NCBI GenBank assembly: GCA_944385055.1
Contig: CALWVT010000001.1
Coordinates: 248,001 to 312,000 of the forward strand
Direction of reading: 5' to 3'
DNA: 64,000 nt
From: an uncultured Clostridia bacterium
Lineage (GTDB): Bacteria > Bacillota > Clostridia > Oscillospirales > Acutalibacteraceae
Below, piece after piece: positions 26,212-35,173 of the stretch (position 1 is the stretch's first letter; each line of letters starts with the position of its first letter). The notes below the pieces were generated by a model. That model ran no database searches. It worked only from the letters and a program-made list of their open reading frames with translations, and had not been told where the DNA came from. A program made the position numbers and the translations under genes.

Positions 26212-27045
26212 ATGCGTTTGGCGCTTTTGCAAATGCAGGGGACTATAGATCCCCGGGAAAATCTTGCCCGTGCCCTGGCGCACTTCGAGCGTGCCGCCGG
26301 GGAAGGGGCAGAGATGGCCGTGCTGCCGGAAATGTTTTTGTGCCCCTACCAGCCGCAGGCGATGCGCGCCTGCGCCCAGACGCGGGACGGCCCCGTGCTG
26401 GAATGCCTGCGCACAGCGGCGCGCAAAAATCGTGCCTGGCTTGTCGCCGGCAGCCTGCCGGAGCGGGTGGGGGAGACGCTTTTTAACACCAGTTTTGTTT
26501 TTTCCCCGCAGGGACAGCTCGTTGCCGCCCACCGGAAACTGCATTTATTTGAAACCCGCCTTGCAGACGGTACGCTGTTCCGCGAGGCGGACCTATTTTC
26601 TCCCGGGGACACCGCCACCGTGTTTGATACGCCCTTTGGCCGGATCGGCCTGTGCATCTGTTTCGATGTTCGCTTCCCGGAACTTTTCCGCCTCATGGCA
26701 CACCGCGGCGCCCGTCTCGTGTTGGTTCCGGCCATTTTTACGCAAGCAACCGGGGCCGCGCACTGGGACCTGCTGTTTCGCCTGCGCGCGGCGGATTTCC
26801 AGCTATTCACGGCGGGCATCGGTCCGGCCAAAGGGACCGCCGGCGCGTATGCCCCGTATGCCCACTCGATTTGCTGCTCCCCGTGGGGCGACGTGCTTTG
26901 CCGCGCGGGTGAGGACGAATGCCTCTCGCTTGTTAAACTCCCGCTTGAAGCCGTTGAGATGTACCGCGCGCGTCTGCCGCTTTTGTCCGGCCGCCGCACA
27001 GACCTGTACGGCATCTGGGATGCGAAGACGGACACGGTTTTCTAA
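26212..27045 (+). CDS. Carbon-nitrogen hydrolase (nitrilase / omega-amidase-like)
   Basis: A 277-residue cytoplasmic hydrolase of the nitrilase superfamily. The Glu-Lys-Cys triad is visible: Glu in AVLPEMFLCPY (near 42), Lys in HRKLHLF (near 112) and Cys in GLCICFDVRFPE (near 146). The protein most resembles the NIT2/omega-amidase branch, which deaminates alpha-ketoglutaramate-type substrates, but the substrate is not certain. AAGGAGGACAC lies before the ATG. It is alone in its unit, ending at a terminator shared with the convergent tRNA-Ser. Confidence 0.85.
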   Translation: MRLALLQMQGTIDPRENLARALAHFERAAGEGAEMAVLPEMFLCPYQPQAMRACAQTRDGPVLECLRTAARKNRAWLVAGSLPERVGETLFNTSFVFSPQGQLVAAHRKLHLFETRLADGTLFREADLFSPGDTATVFDTPFGRIGLCICFDVRFPELFRLMAHRGARLVLVPAIFTQATGAAHWDLLFRLRAADFQLFTAGIGPAKGTAGAYAPYAHSICCSPWGDVLCRAGEDECLSLVKLPLEAVEMYRARLPLLSGRRTDLYGIWDAKTDTVF

Positions 27046-27066
27046 AGCCTGTTTCGGACAAAACAA

Positions 27067-27104
27067 AAAAGCACAGCAGAAAGGATTTCTGCTGTGCTTT
27101 TCTT
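27067..27104. terminator. Bidirectional terminator between nitrilase gene and tRNA-Ser
   Basis: A perfect 16-bp stem (27067-27082 with 27086-27101) with a 3-base loop. T tracts follow on both strands (six T on the minus strand), so it serves both convergent transcripts. Confidence 0.92.
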
Positions 27105-27105
27105 T

Positions 27106-27192
27106 TGGCGGAGAGGACGTGACTCGAACACGCAATGCCTTGCGGCACACCACATTTCCAATGTGGCTCCTTACCAATTAGAATACCTCTCC
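27106..27192 (-). tRNA. tRNA-Ser (anticodon GGA)
   Basis: An 87-base class II tRNA with encoded CCA. The acceptor stem GGAGAGG/CCTCTCC closes; the anticodon stem CCACA/TGTGG holds the loop TTGGAAA, giving anticodon GGA (reads UCC/UCU); a long variable arm with GCCGCAAGGC follows; the T arm reads CGTGTTCGAGTCACG. The discriminator base is G, as expected for serine. Confidence 0.96.
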
Positions 27193-27228
27193 AACTGGCA
27201 ACCTCGCCGTGCTTGCGGCGACTTTTAT

Positions 27229-27257
27229 ATTATAACGGATGTTTCGAGAAAAAGCAA
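27229..27257 (-). promoter_or_regulatory. Promoter of tRNA-Ser
   Basis: Minus-strand TTGCTT (27252-27257), 17-base spacer, perfect TATAAT (27229-27234), about 37 bases upstream of the tRNA 5' end. Confidence 0.8.
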
Positions 27258-27295
27258 GCCCTATTTTTCGATTTTTGAAGATTTTTTGATTTTCC

Positions 27296-27324
27296 TTGCA
27301 GTGCCTTCCGTTTTGCGTTACACT
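27296..27324 (+). promoter_or_regulatory. Promoter of asnS
   Basis: TTGCAG (27296-27301), 17-base spacer, TACACT (27319-27324), followed by a short leader without a T-box. Confidence 0.65.
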
Positions 27325-27370
27325 AAACGGGAAAGAACGCAAGGCATTTTATAAAGGAGGAACCGAAACC

Positions 27371-28765
27371 TTGAATCGGACAAAAATCGCGGAGATCTAT
27401 CAGGACGCTGCCCGCTTTACGCAGGCGCCTCTGACCGTTTGCGGCTGGGTGCGCTCCATCCGTGACAGCAAAGCGCTCGGCTTTATCGACTTAAACGACG
27501 GCAGCTGCTTTGGCGGTCTGCAGATCGTCTTTGAGGCGGACAAGATTGATAATTTCCAGGAAGTGACGAAATATAACGTCGGCGCGGCCCTGTGCATTGA
27601 GGGTACGCTGCTTTTGACGCCGCAGGCGCGCCAGCCGTTTGAGCTGCACGCTTCAAAAATCATGCTCGAAGGCGCTTCCACGCCGGATTATCCGCTTCAG
27701 AAAAAGCGCCATACCGTCGAGTATCTGCGCACGATTGCGCATCTGCGCCCGCGCACGAATCTGCTTTCCGCGGCGTTCCGCGTCCGCTCGGCGGCCGCTT
27801 ACGGCATCCACCGCTTCTTCCAGGAGCGTGGGTTTGTTTATGTGCATACGCCGCTGATCACCGCCAGCGACTGCGAGGGCGCGGGGGAGATGTTCCGCGT
27901 CACGACACTGCCCGCCGATAACCCGCCGCGCAAGGAGGACGGCTCTGTCGATTACACGCAGGACTTTTTCGGCAAGCCGACCTGCCTGACCGTCTCCGGC
28001 CAGCTGGAAGCGGAGTGCATGGCGATGGCGTTCGGCCAGGTTTATACGTTCGGCCCGACGTTCCGCGCGGAAAAATCCTACACGCAGCGCCATGCGGCCG
28101 AGTTCTGGATGGTCGAGCCGGAGATCGCGTTTGCCGGCCTCGAGGACGTTATGGAATTGGCCGAGTCGATGATGAAATCCGTGATCGAATATGTCATGCA
28201 GACCTGTCCGCAGGATCTTGCATTCTGCAATCGCTTCGTCGATAAGGGCCTGCTCGACCGCCTGCACAACGTCTGCGACAACGCGTTCGCGCGCGTCACG
28301 TATACGGAAGCCATCCGGCTCCTCGAACCTCACAACGCGGAATTTACGTACCCGGTTTCCTGGGGCTGCGACCTGCAGACGGAACACGAAAAGTACCTGA
28401 CCGAGCAGGTTTATAAAAAGCCGGTCTTCGTGACGGATTACCCGGCCGAAATCAAGGCGTTCTATATGCGCGCAAACGACGACGGCAAGACCGTTGCGGC
28501 CGTTGACCTGCTCGTTCCCGGAATCGGCGAGATTATCGGCGGCAGCCAGCGTGAGGAACGCCTGGACGTGCTCGAGGCCCGCATGAAAGCGCTCAACATG
28601 AACATGGAGGATTATTGGTGGTATCTCGATCTGCGCCGTTTCGGCGGTACGCACCACGGCGGCTTCGGTTTGGGATTTGAGCGCATGGTCATGTATTTGA
28701 CCGGCATCCAGAATATCCGCGATGTCCTGCCCTTCCCGCGCACGACCGGCAGCGCGGAATTCTAA
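27371..28765 (+). CDS. asnS: Asparaginyl-tRNA synthetase
   Basis: Charges tRNA-Asn. A 464-residue class IIb synthetase with an N-terminal OB-fold anticodon domain ([23 protein letters not shown]), motif 2 [21 protein letters not shown], and motif 3 [15 protein letters not shown] near the C terminus. The ending [11 protein letters not shown] is the AsnRS form rather than AspRS. The start is TTG at 27371 with AAAGGAGG 10 bases upstream; no ATG fits. Confidence 0.95.
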   Translation: MNRTKIAEIYQDAARFTQAPLTVCGWVRSIRDSKALGFIDLNDGSCFGGLQIVFEADKIDNFQEVTKYNVGAALCIEGTLLLTPQARQPFELHASKIMLEGASTPDYPLQKKRHTVEYLRTIAHLRPRTNLLSAAFRVRSAAAYGIHRFFQERGFVYVHTPLITASDCEGAGEMFRVTTLPADNPPRKEDGSVDYTQDFFGKPTCLTVSGQLEAECMAMAFGQVYTFGPTFRAEKSYTQRHAAEFWMVEPEIAFAGLEDVMELAESMMKSVIEYVMQTCPQDLAFCNRFVDKGLLDRLHNVCDNAFARVTYTEAIRLLEPHNAEFTYPVSWGCDLQTEHEKYLTEQVYKKPVFVTDYPAEIKAFYMRANDDGKTVAAVDLLVPGIGEIIGGSQREERLDVLEARMKALNMNMEDYWWYLDLRRFGGTHHGGFGLGFERMVMYLTGIQNIRDVLPFPRTTGSAEF

Positions 28766-28827
28766 AAGCCGGAAAAATGAGAAGACGCTTTCACTAAAAC
28801 CAGCCTTTCGCCCGAATCGGTTGTTGT

Positions 28828-28863
28828 GAAAATGCAGGATTTTCATTTTAAACTTGCATTTTC
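28828..28863 (+). repeat. Inverted repeat overlapping the -35 of the aminotransferase promoter
   Basis: GAAAATGCA (28828-28836) and TGCATTTTC (28855-28863) are perfect inverted arms 18 bases apart. The right arm covers the -35 hexamer at 28854-28859. It could be an operator or part of an asnS terminator; there is no other clear terminator after asnS. Confidence 0.5.
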
Positions 28864-28882
28864 CCGCTTCGTCCGCTAAAAT
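28854..28882 (+). promoter_or_regulatory. Promoter of the aminotransferase gene
   Basis: TTGCAT (28854-28859), 17-base spacer, TAAAAT (28877-28882), 66 bases upstream of the GTG start. Confidence 0.7.
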
Positions 28883-28947
28883 AGTAAAGGTCTTTGCGGA
28901 CTTGCGGTGCTCATTTGCCGCAAATTAGAAAAGGGAGATGCTTGTTT

Positions 28948-30240
28948 GTGGAATATTCGCAGATGTCAACCGAACAGCTGCAAACGCTGCACGCGCAGCT
29001 TTTAGAGGAATATGAGTCGTATAAGGCGCAGGGGTTAAAGCTCAACATGGCGCGCGGGAAGCCGAGCAGTGAACAGCTCGACCTGTCGATGGGCATGCTC
29101 GGCCTTTTGACGCCGCAGTCCGATTTGCACGCGTCCACCGGCGACGACTGCCGCAACTACGGCCTGGCCGACGGCCTGCCGGAAATGCGCGAGCTTTTCG
29201 CGGAAATGATGGGCTTGGACGACCATAACATCATTGTCGGCGGCAATTCCAGCCTTAACATGATGTTCGATGCGATTTCCTGCTGCATGACGCACGGTTT
29301 CCCCGGCTCGAAGCCCTGGAGCCAGCAGGGGCATTTGAAGTTTTTGTGCCCGGCGCCCGGCTATGACCGCCATTTCGCGGTGACGCAGTATTTCGGCTTT
29401 GAGCTGATTACGGTGCCGATGCTTTCGACCGGCCCCGATATGGACGTCGTCGAACGCCTCGTCTCCTCGGACCCGGCCATCAAGGGCATCTGGTGCGTGC
29501 CGAAGTATTCGAACCCCACGGGCATCACGTTCTCCGATGAGACGGTCCGCCGGTTCGCAGCGCTCAAACCCGCCGCGCCCGATTTCCGCATCTTCTGGGA
29601 CAACGCCTACTGCGTGCACGACCTCGACGATACGCCGGATACGCTTTTGAATCTCTGGGAAGAGTGCCGCAAGTGCCACAGCATCAATATGCCCCTGTTC
29701 TTTGCGTCCACAAGCAAGATTACGTTCCCGGGCGCCGGCGTCGCCGCGATGGGGGCCAGCGAGGAAAACCTCAAGGTCTTCCGCGAACATTACGCCTACC
29801 AGACCATCGGCCCCGATAAGCTCAACCAGCTGCGCCATATCCTTTTCCTGAAAGATATGGACGGCGTGCGCGCACAAATGCGCCGTCACGCGCAGATCAT
29901 CGCGCCGAAGTTTGCCCTCGTGGAGGAAACGCTCGAACGCCGCCTTTCCGGCAAGGGGATCGCTTCCTGGACAAAGCCGCACGGCGGTTATTTCATCAGT
30001 GTGGACGTGATGGACGGCTGCGCCAAGCGCACGGTCGCTTTGTGTAAGGAGGCGGGCGTTACCCTGACGGGTGCCGGCGCTACGTTCCCTTACGGCAAGG
30101 ACCCGAATGACCGCAATATCCGCGTCGCCCCGACGTATCCGCCGCTCGATGAGCTGAAGATTGCGGCCGAACTGTTCTGCTTGTGTGCGGAATTGGCCGC
30201 CTGCGAGAAGCTCCTCGGCGCAAAAACGGAAGAAAATTAA
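28948..30240 (+). CDS. PLP-dependent aminotransferase, type Ic aspartate aminotransferase-like
   Basis: A 430-residue fold-type I aminotransferase. The opening LNMARGKPSSEQLDLS and SNPTGITF, WDNAYCVHDL and the PLP Lys in FASTSKITFPGAGVAAMG (near residue 260) match the Aminotran_MocR group, to which the type Ic aspartate aminotransferase of Corynebacterium glutamicum belongs. No GntR DNA-binding domain is present, so it is an enzyme rather than a MocR regulator. Probable reaction: aspartate plus 2-oxoglutarate to oxaloacetate plus glutamate, by family. The GTG at 28948 has GGGAG 10 bases upstream; an in-frame ATG at 28963 is an alternative. It lies next to asnS, so both concern aspartate-family amino acids. 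Confidence 0.85.
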   Translation: MEYSQMSTEQLQTLHAQLLEEYESYKAQGLKLNMARGKPSSEQLDLSMGMLGLLTPQSDLHASTGDDCRNYGLADGLPEMRELFAEMMGLDDHNIIVGGNSSLNMMFDAISCCMTHGFPGSKPWSQQGHLKFLCPAPGYDRHFAVTQYFGFELITVPMLSTGPDMDVVERLVSSDPAIKGIWCVPKYSNPTGITFSDETVRRFAALKPAAPDFRIFWDNAYCVHDLDDTPDTLLNLWEECRKCHSINMPLFFASTSKITFPGAGVAAMGASEENLKVFREHYAYQTIGPDKLNQLRHILFLKDMDGVRAQMRRHAQIIAPKFALVEETLERRLSGKGIASWTKPHGGYFISVDVMDGCAKRTVALCKEAGVTLTGAGATFPYGKDPNDRNIRVAPTYPPLDELKIAAELFCLCAELAACEKLLGAKTEEN

Positions 30241-30243
30241 GAC

Positions 30244-30281
30244 AAAAGCTGCCTTCCCGCAAAAAGAAGGCGGCTTTTTTT
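30244..30281 (+). terminator. Terminator of the aminotransferase gene
   Basis: A 13-bp stem with one T-G pair (30244-30256 with 30266-30278), 9-base loop, then a run of T. Confidence 0.88.
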
Positions 30282-30312
30282 GCAAAAGGAAGGGAGAGTT
30301 TCTGTCTGACGA

Positions 30313-30341
30313 TTGACTTTTCTGCCCTTCAAAACTATAAT
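30313..30341 (+). promoter_or_regulatory. Promoter of secDF
   Basis: TTGACT (30313-30318), 17-base spacer, perfect TATAAT (30336-30341), 63 bases upstream of secD. One of the strongest promoters in the window. Confidence 0.85.
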
Positions 30342-30403
30342 GAAGGGTGTTCCGTCTGCGGCAGCCGCGCGGAAGGATTCGTATATTATTGGAGGATGAA
30401 CGC

Positions 30404-31876
30404 ATGAAGCGAGCACGAAAAGCAATCTTTTTTATCGTGGCAATCCTCATCTTCGCCTTTACCTTTGCGTCCATGTCCGGCGTGTATTCTTACAGAGGCG
30501 ACACCAAGACCACTTACGTCAAGGGGATTGGTGATATCAGATGGGGCATTGATATCAACGGCGGTGTAGAGGCAACCTTTGCCCCCGATACCGGCGATGC
30601 CGCGACGACCGAGCAAATGGATGCGGCGCGGTCCGTGATCGAGACCCGTCTGGTCCAAAACAACATTACCGATTATGAATTAGACGTCGATTACAACCAC
30701 AACCGCATCATTGTCCGCTACCCGTGGTCGAACGACGAACAGGATTTCGACCCGGAAGAGGCCATTCAGGAGTTGGCTGCAACCTCCGAATTGACATTCC
30801 GCGAGGGCAGCGAGTATCAGAATACGTCGCTTGACAGCAACGGCGAAACGGTGTACACGGACCCGACGGGTGTTACCGCAGAAAACGTCCTGCTCGAGGG
30901 CAGCGACGTCGATTCTGCCTCCGCCGGCGTGATCCAGAACCAGACAACCGGCGAAAGTCAGTACGTCGTCAATTTGAAATTGACGGAAGACGGCGCCGAA
31001 AAGTTTGCGGAGGCGACGAAAAAGGTCGCCAATGCGGGCACGACGCTCTCCATCTGGATGGATAATACGATGATTTCTTCCGCTTCGGTCGACCAGGCAG
31101 AATACGGCGAGACCGGCATCACCGGCGGCAATGCGCAGATCAGCGGCAACTTTACCGCCCAGGAAGCGACCCAGCTTGCCAACCAGATCAATTCCGGTGC
31201 ATTGCCCTTTAAGCTCAACACAACGAGCTTCAGCACGGTCAGCCCGACTTTGGGCGCCTCTTCTCTGCAGGTGATGGCCATCGCAGGCATTATCGCTTTT
31301 GTATTCGTTGCGGTCTTTATGATTCTGATGTTCCGCCTGCCCGGCGTTGTGGCCGTCATCTCCCTGTGCGGACAGGCTGCGCTGTGCTTTGCGGCGGTTT
31401 CCGGCTTCTTCCCGTTCATGCGCAGCTTTACGCTGACGCTGCCGGGCATTGCCGGTATCATCCTTTCCATCGGCATGGGCGTCGATGCAAACATCATTAC
31501 CGCCACACGTATCAAGGAAGAGATCTGGGCGGGGAAATCGATCGACAACGCCATTAAGGCCGGCGACGAGAACAGCTTCTGGGCCATCTTCGACGGCAAC
31601 GTCACCACCATTTTGGTCGCCGTCATCCTGATGCTGGTCTTTGGCCCGAACAACATTCTTTCCTTCCTGTTCGGCGCAAGCACGACCGGCACCATCTACT
31701 CGTTCGGCTTTACGCTCTTGATCGGCAACATCGGCAACTTCGTGTTCGGCGTCGGTACCACGCGCCTGATGACGAAGTCCCTCGCCGCCTTCAAGCCGCT
31801 GCGCAAGAAGTGGCTCTTTGGCGGTCCGATCCACGAAAAGTCTGGAAAAGGAGGTGCAGCCGTTGAAGCAGTTTAA
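30404..31876 (+). CDS. secD: Protein translocase subunit SecD
   Basis: Uses the proton-motive force to help complete Sec-dependent export. The 490-residue protein has an N-terminal membrane helix (about 7-27), the first-domain motif WGIDINGGVEATF, a large external domain (about 45-285), and five C-terminal membrane helices with GIAGIILSIGMGVDANII (RND-type motif with the key Asp) and TRIKEEI. ATG at 30404 follows GGAGG by 8 bases. secF overlaps its 3' end by 14 bases. Confidence 0.95.
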   Translation: MKRARKAIFFIVAILIFAFTFASMSGVYSYRGDTKTTYVKGIGDIRWGIDINGGVEATFAPDTGDAATTEQMDAARSVIETRLVQNNITDYELDVDYNHNRIIVRYPWSNDEQDFDPEEAIQELAATSELTFREGSEYQNTSLDSNGETVYTDPTGVTAENVLLEGSDVDSASAGVIQNQTTGESQYVVNLKLTEDGAEKFAEATKKVANAGTTLSIWMDNTMISSASVDQAEYGETGITGGNAQISGNFTAQEATQLANQINSGALPFKLNTTSFSTVSPTLGASSLQVMAIAGIIAFVFVAVFMILMFRLPGVVAVISLCGQAALCFAAVSGFFPFMRSFTLTLPGIAGIILSIGMGVDANIITATRIKEEIWAGKSIDNAIKAGDENSFWAIFDGNVTTILVAVILMLVFGPNNILSFLFGASTTGTIYSFGFTLLIGNIGNFVFGVGTTRLMTKSLAAFKPLRKKWLFGGPIHEKSGKGGAAVEAV

Positions 31877-32846
31877 GATCCACTTCTGTGAAAATAAGAA
31901 GATCTATTTTGCGATTTCCCTCTGCCTTTTGGCCGTCGGCGTTATTTTCAATATCGTGTTCGGTACCCAGCTGGACATCGAGTTCCGCGGCGGCACGGAG
32001 ATTAACTACTCCTACACCGGCACGATGGATCAGGCTACGGTTGAGCAGGCGGTCGAGGATGTGATTGGTTCGAACGTTTCGGTGCGCTTGAACAGCAACG
32101 TCCAGTCCGGCAACGGCGAACCCCACAACCAGATTTCGATCTCCGTTGCGGGTTCCCAGAACATTTCGGTCGATACGCAGCAGCAGGTGCTCGAAAGCCT
32201 GCAGAAGCAGTATCCGGACGATACGATTTCGATCGAAGATTCCAGCTCCATCGATGCATCGATGGGTACGGATTTCTTCCGCAAGTGCATTGTGGCCGTC
32301 ATCATCACGGCCGTGCTGTTGATCGGCTACATCGCCCTGCGCTTCCGGAAAATCGGCGGTATGCCCGCCGGCGTCACGGCCATCATCGCGCTGCTGCACG
32401 ATGTGCTGATGGTATATTTCACGTTTGTGATTTTCCAGCTTCCGGTCGACCAGAACTTTATTGCCGTCGTGCTGACAATCCTCGGCTATTCCCTCAACGA
32501 TACAATCATCGTCTATGACCGTATCCGTGAAAATCGTGAATTGATGGGCAAGCGCGCGAAGTCCAGCGAGGTTGTGAACCTGAGCATCAACCAGACGCTG
32601 ACGCGCTCGATCTTCACGGCATTGTGCACGTTTGCGGCGATCGCGTGCGTGTTTATCGTCGGTACGATCTTCAACCTGTCGAGCGTCACGACGTTCGCGC
32701 TGCCGATGATGGTCGGCATTGTGACCGGTTGCTATTCCTCCAACTGCATCGCCGGCCCGCTGTATGCGATGTGGATTGACCGCAAAGCCCAGCCCGAAAA
32801 GGGCGGCAAAAAGGAAGCTTCCAAAAAGGAGCTCCCGGCGCAGTAA
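31863..32846 (+). CDS. secF: Protein translocase subunit SecF
   Basis: Partner of SecD. A 327-residue protein with six predicted membrane helices, the opening LDIEFRGGTEINYSY, and FTVVLTILGYSLNDTIIVYDRIREN-type core seen here as LTILGYSLNDTIIVYDRIR with the conserved Asp and Arg. The start is TTG at 31863 inside the secD end, with AAAGGAGG 8 bases upstream. The C-terminal tail is Lys-rich (KKEASKKE), placing it in the cytoplasm. Confidence 0.95.
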   Translation: MKQFKIHFCENKKIYFAISLCLLAVGVIFNIVFGTQLDIEFRGGTEINYSYTGTMDQATVEQAVEDVIGSNVSVRLNSNVQSGNGEPHNQISISVAGSQNISVDTQQQVLESLQKQYPDDTISIEDSSSIDASMGTDFFRKCIVAVIITAVLLIGYIALRFRKIGGMPAGVTAIIALLHDVLMVYFTFVIFQLPVDQNFIAVVLTILGYSLNDTIIVYDRIRENRELMGKRAKSSEVVNLSINQTLTRSIFTALCTFAAIACVFIVGTIFNLSSVTTFALPMMVGIVTGCYSSNCIAGPLYAMWIDRKAQPEKGGKKEASKKELPAQ

Positions 32847-32902
32847 ATGTGCTTTCCCATTTTCCGGGAAATAAAATTGCGGTCTCGTTTATAAATGAAA
32901 AG

Positions 32903-32945
32903 AATCGGCGGTACGGACTTTCACAAGCGTACCGCCGATTTTTTA
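32903..32945 (+). terminator. Terminator of secDF
   Basis: A perfect 13-bp stem (32903-32915 with 32928-32940) and 12-base loop, followed by TTTTAT. Confidence 0.93.
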
Positions 32946-33116
32946 TATTCCGGATGAGAAGCACCCAAAATGTATATGCGGCAATGCGCTTCCCCCTGCA
33001 CCTTTTGAATGTATCACTTGGGAACAGCAGATACGCCCCCGGAACGTGCGTGTGCCCCGTTTATGCGGAAGATGCGATTGCTTTCGTATGAAAATTTATA
33101 AAAGAGATAGAATGGA

Positions 33117-33157
33117 AAACAGAGCGATTGGCAGAAGCCATCCGCTCTGTTTTTTTA
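33117..33157. terminator. Bidirectional terminator at the 3' end of the sigma/ABC operon
   Basis: Stem ACAGAGCG/CGCTCTGT (33119-33126 with 33143-33150) extended by an inner GAT-TGGC/GCCA-TC pairing. Seven T follow on the plus strand and four on the minus strand. Confidence 0.85.
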
Positions 33158-33193
33158 GAAATGGTTTTATAGGATTTGCAGCTTTCACAAGCC

Positions 33194-34279
33194 TTATCCC
33201 TTCACCTGCCGCGTTAAAAAGCGCCAGATGCAGCAAGTGAGCAGCACAGCCCCGAAAATCCCCGCCAGACAGAAGATTACCGGCACCGAAAAAGAAAACC
33301 GCCCAAACACTTTTGCCCCGTCGAAAAACGACAGCCAGCCAAACGAATCGTCCGTGCCAAACAAAAGCGATGTCACATTCCAGCACAGCGCGCGCCGCGC
33401 TTCCGGTGCGAGAGGCAATACGCGCAAAAAGGGGTACAGTGCGAGCATACAGCCGCCCGCGGCCCCTAAAAGCGATGCCTTGCAAAGACTCGAGAGCAAA
33501 AGCGCGAAAAGGGAGGAGAGCACACTCAAAAGCACGCCTGCCGCGATGAGCCAGAGGGCAGCTTCGCCGAGCGTCAGCGCATACGCCGCGTTCGGATAGA
33601 GCAGCTGCATGGATGCACCCCAGTCCGTATGCGGGTCCGATAAAACCGGCGGCAGCACACAGATTGCGCCGCACCCTGCCGCTGCCGGCAGCCACGCGGT
33701 CAAAGCGGCCAAAAGCTTTGCGCAGAGCAGCCGCCCGCGCCCAAACCGCGCCGAAAATTGTAAAGCGTCCATGCCGCAGCGCGCGTCTTCCGCGAAAAGG
33801 CCGCTCAAGAGAAACGGCAGAAACAGCGCCGGCAGCAAAAAGCCGGCCGGGATGCCCGCAAAAAGCCGCGCGGCGCTGCCCGTGTACCCGCCCTCGACGG
33901 ACATCGTACCGAGCGTTTCCGCCATTTTCAAGAGTTCCGGCGTCTCTGCGGCCGGCACCGGCGTCCCGGCAGCCGCCGGTGTGCGCGCTTCCTGGGCGCC
34001 CATGTAGTAGGAAAGCGTTTCCCATTCTTCGTCCGAAAAGGTGCCGCCTGCCGTCTGCTGCTCGCGCAGCGGCGCGGCTTTTTCGCTTAGCTTTTCAAAT
34101 TCCGTCTCGGAGAGCGAAGCGCCGCTTTCATATCCATTCCAGTGCGTGGCGGGGAAGAGCGCCCCCTGTGCATTGCCTATGGCCGCGAGTACGCTCAGCG
34201 CAAGCAGCAGGCAGAGCACGGCCACCGCCTGCTTTCGGCAGAAGAGCTTTCGAAGCTCATAGCGGTATAAAGCGCTCAT
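33194..34279 (-). CDS. ABC transporter permease (ABC-2-like), last gene of the sigma/ABC operon
   Basis: A 361-residue membrane protein. A cytoplasmic start (MSALYRYELRKLFCRKQ) is typical of ABC-2 permeases, followed by a first helix, an extracytoplasmic loop of about 110 residues, and five to six further hydrophobic segments. ATG at 34279 overlaps the ATPase stop by 4 bases; upstream in-frame sequence is ATPase coding in another frame. It would pair with the ATPase at 34276-35160 and the permease at 35174-36367. The substrate is unknown. Confidence 0.78.
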   Translation of the reverse strand: MSALYRYELRKLFCRKQAVAVLCLLLALSVLAAIGNAQGALFPATHWNGYESGASLSETEFEKLSEKAAPLREQQTAGGTFSDEEWETLSYYMGAQEARTPAAAGTPVPAAETPELLKMAETLGTMSVEGGYTGSAARLFAGIPAGFLLPALFLPFLLSGLFAEDARCGMDALQFSARFGRGRLLCAKLLAALTAWLPAAAGCGAICVLPPVLSDPHTDWGASMQLLYPNAAYALTLGEAALWLIAAGVLLSVLSSLFALLLSSLCKASLLGAAGGCMLALYPFLRVLPLAPEARRALCWNVTSLLFGTDDSFGWLSFFDGAKVFGRFSFSVPVIFCLAGIFGAVLLTCCIWRFLTRQVKG

Positions 34280-35160
34280 TTCGTTTCCCCGCTCTCTTCG
34301 CCAAAATGCCACAGATACACGTCCTCGAGCGTCGGCGTGCGCACGGGCTCGGCGTCCGGCGTGGGCGGCGTTTCGCTTAACACGCGCAGCACCACATGCC
34401 CGTTTTCGTGGCGCATGTTTGCGACAGCGTAAAGATTGAATAGCCCCTCGGCTTCGTCCGGCGTGCACGTGACCTGCCAGACCTTTCCCATGACGGCCGC
34501 CAGGAGCGATTCCACGCTGCCCTCATCGATCAATTTTCCGCGCTTTAACAGGAAAATATCATCCGCAATGCTCTCAACGTCCGAGACGATATGCGTCGAA
34601 AGCAGAACGATTTTGTCCTTCGCAATGTCGCTCAATAAGTTGCGGAAGCGCACGCGCTCCTTCGGGTCGAGGCCGGCCGTCGGCTCGTCGAGCACCAAAA
34701 GTTTCGGGTCATTGAGCAGTGCCTGCGCGATGCCGGCGCGCTGCAGCATGCCGCCGGAAAAGGTGCGGAGTTTTGCCTTCCGCTCGTCCGCAAGGCCCAC
34801 CAATTCGAGCAGCGACGCGGCCTTTGCTTTCGCGTATTTGCCGTCTAAGCCCTTGAGCGAAGCCATGTACAAGAGAAAATCCCACGCGGAAAATTCTTTA
34901 TAGTAGCCGAAATTCTGCGGCAGATACCCAAGCACGTCGCGGTACTGCGCGCCAAGCGTTGAAATCTCCTGGTCGCACCAGAAAATCTGCCCGCCCGTCG
35001 GCCGCAAAACGCTCACGAGCATGCGCATCAAGGTCGTTTTGCCGCTGCCGTTTGCGCCCAATAGCCCGTAAATGCCCGGCGAAAGCGTGAAAGAGACGTG
35101 GTCGACGGCGGCCTTTGCGCCGTAGGTTTTGGTCAGTGATTCGGCTCGAAGCTGGATCAT
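34276..35160 (-). CDS. ABC transporter ATP-binding protein
   Basis: A 294-residue ATPase with Walker A GLLGANGSGKTTL, Q-loop GYLPQNFGYYKEF, signature TFSGGMLQR, Walker B LLVLDEPTAGLD and the switch LSTHIVSD. The C-terminal 70 residues are an accessory domain. It is of the type that drives ABC-2 exporters (peptide, lipid or drug). ATG at 35160 has AAAGGAGGAACC before it. It lies between two permease genes in the same operon. Confidence 0.92.
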   Translation of the reverse strand: MIQLRAESLTKTYGAKAAVDHVSFTLSPGIYGLLGANGSGKTTLMRMLVSVLRPTGGQIFWCDQEISTLGAQYRDVLGYLPQNFGYYKEFSAWDFLLYMASLKGLDGKYAKAKAASLLELVGLADERKAKLRTFSGGMLQRAGIAQALLNDPKLLVLDEPTAGLDPKERVRFRNLLSDIAKDKIVLLSTHIVSDVESIADDIFLLKRGKLIDEGSVESLLAAVMGKVWQVTCTPDEAEGLFNLYAVANMRHENGHVVLRVLSETPPTPDAEPVRTPTLEDVYLWHFGEESGETK

Positions 35161-35173
35161 AGCGGTTCCTCCT

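Larger units (their letters stand above)
32847..33193. other. 347-base gene-free stretch with two terminators
   Basis: Contains the secDF terminator (32903-32945) and a second one (33117-33157) next to the convergent ABC operon. The 170 bases between them have no credible gene: the only open frame (32956-33091) lacks a ribosome binding site and family features. Confidence 0.6.

Noticed and set aside
26212..27045. Nitrilase-family gene as true nitrilase or as NAD synthetase glutaminase domain
   Set aside because: No synthetase domain is fused, and the motifs fit the omega-amidase-like branch better than nitrile-active enzymes.
27193..27370. T-box riboswitch before asnS
   Set aside because: The asnS promoter at 27296-27324 leaves a leader of under 50 bases, too short for a T-box.
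29035..30474. A 479-codon open frame antisense to the aminotransferase gene
   Set aside because: It is the mirror of a clearly conserved coding frame in GC-rich DNA, has no ribosome binding site and no family features.
32956..33091. Small plus-strand open frame between two terminators
   Set aside because: No ribosome binding site, no promoter and no recognisable composition or motif.
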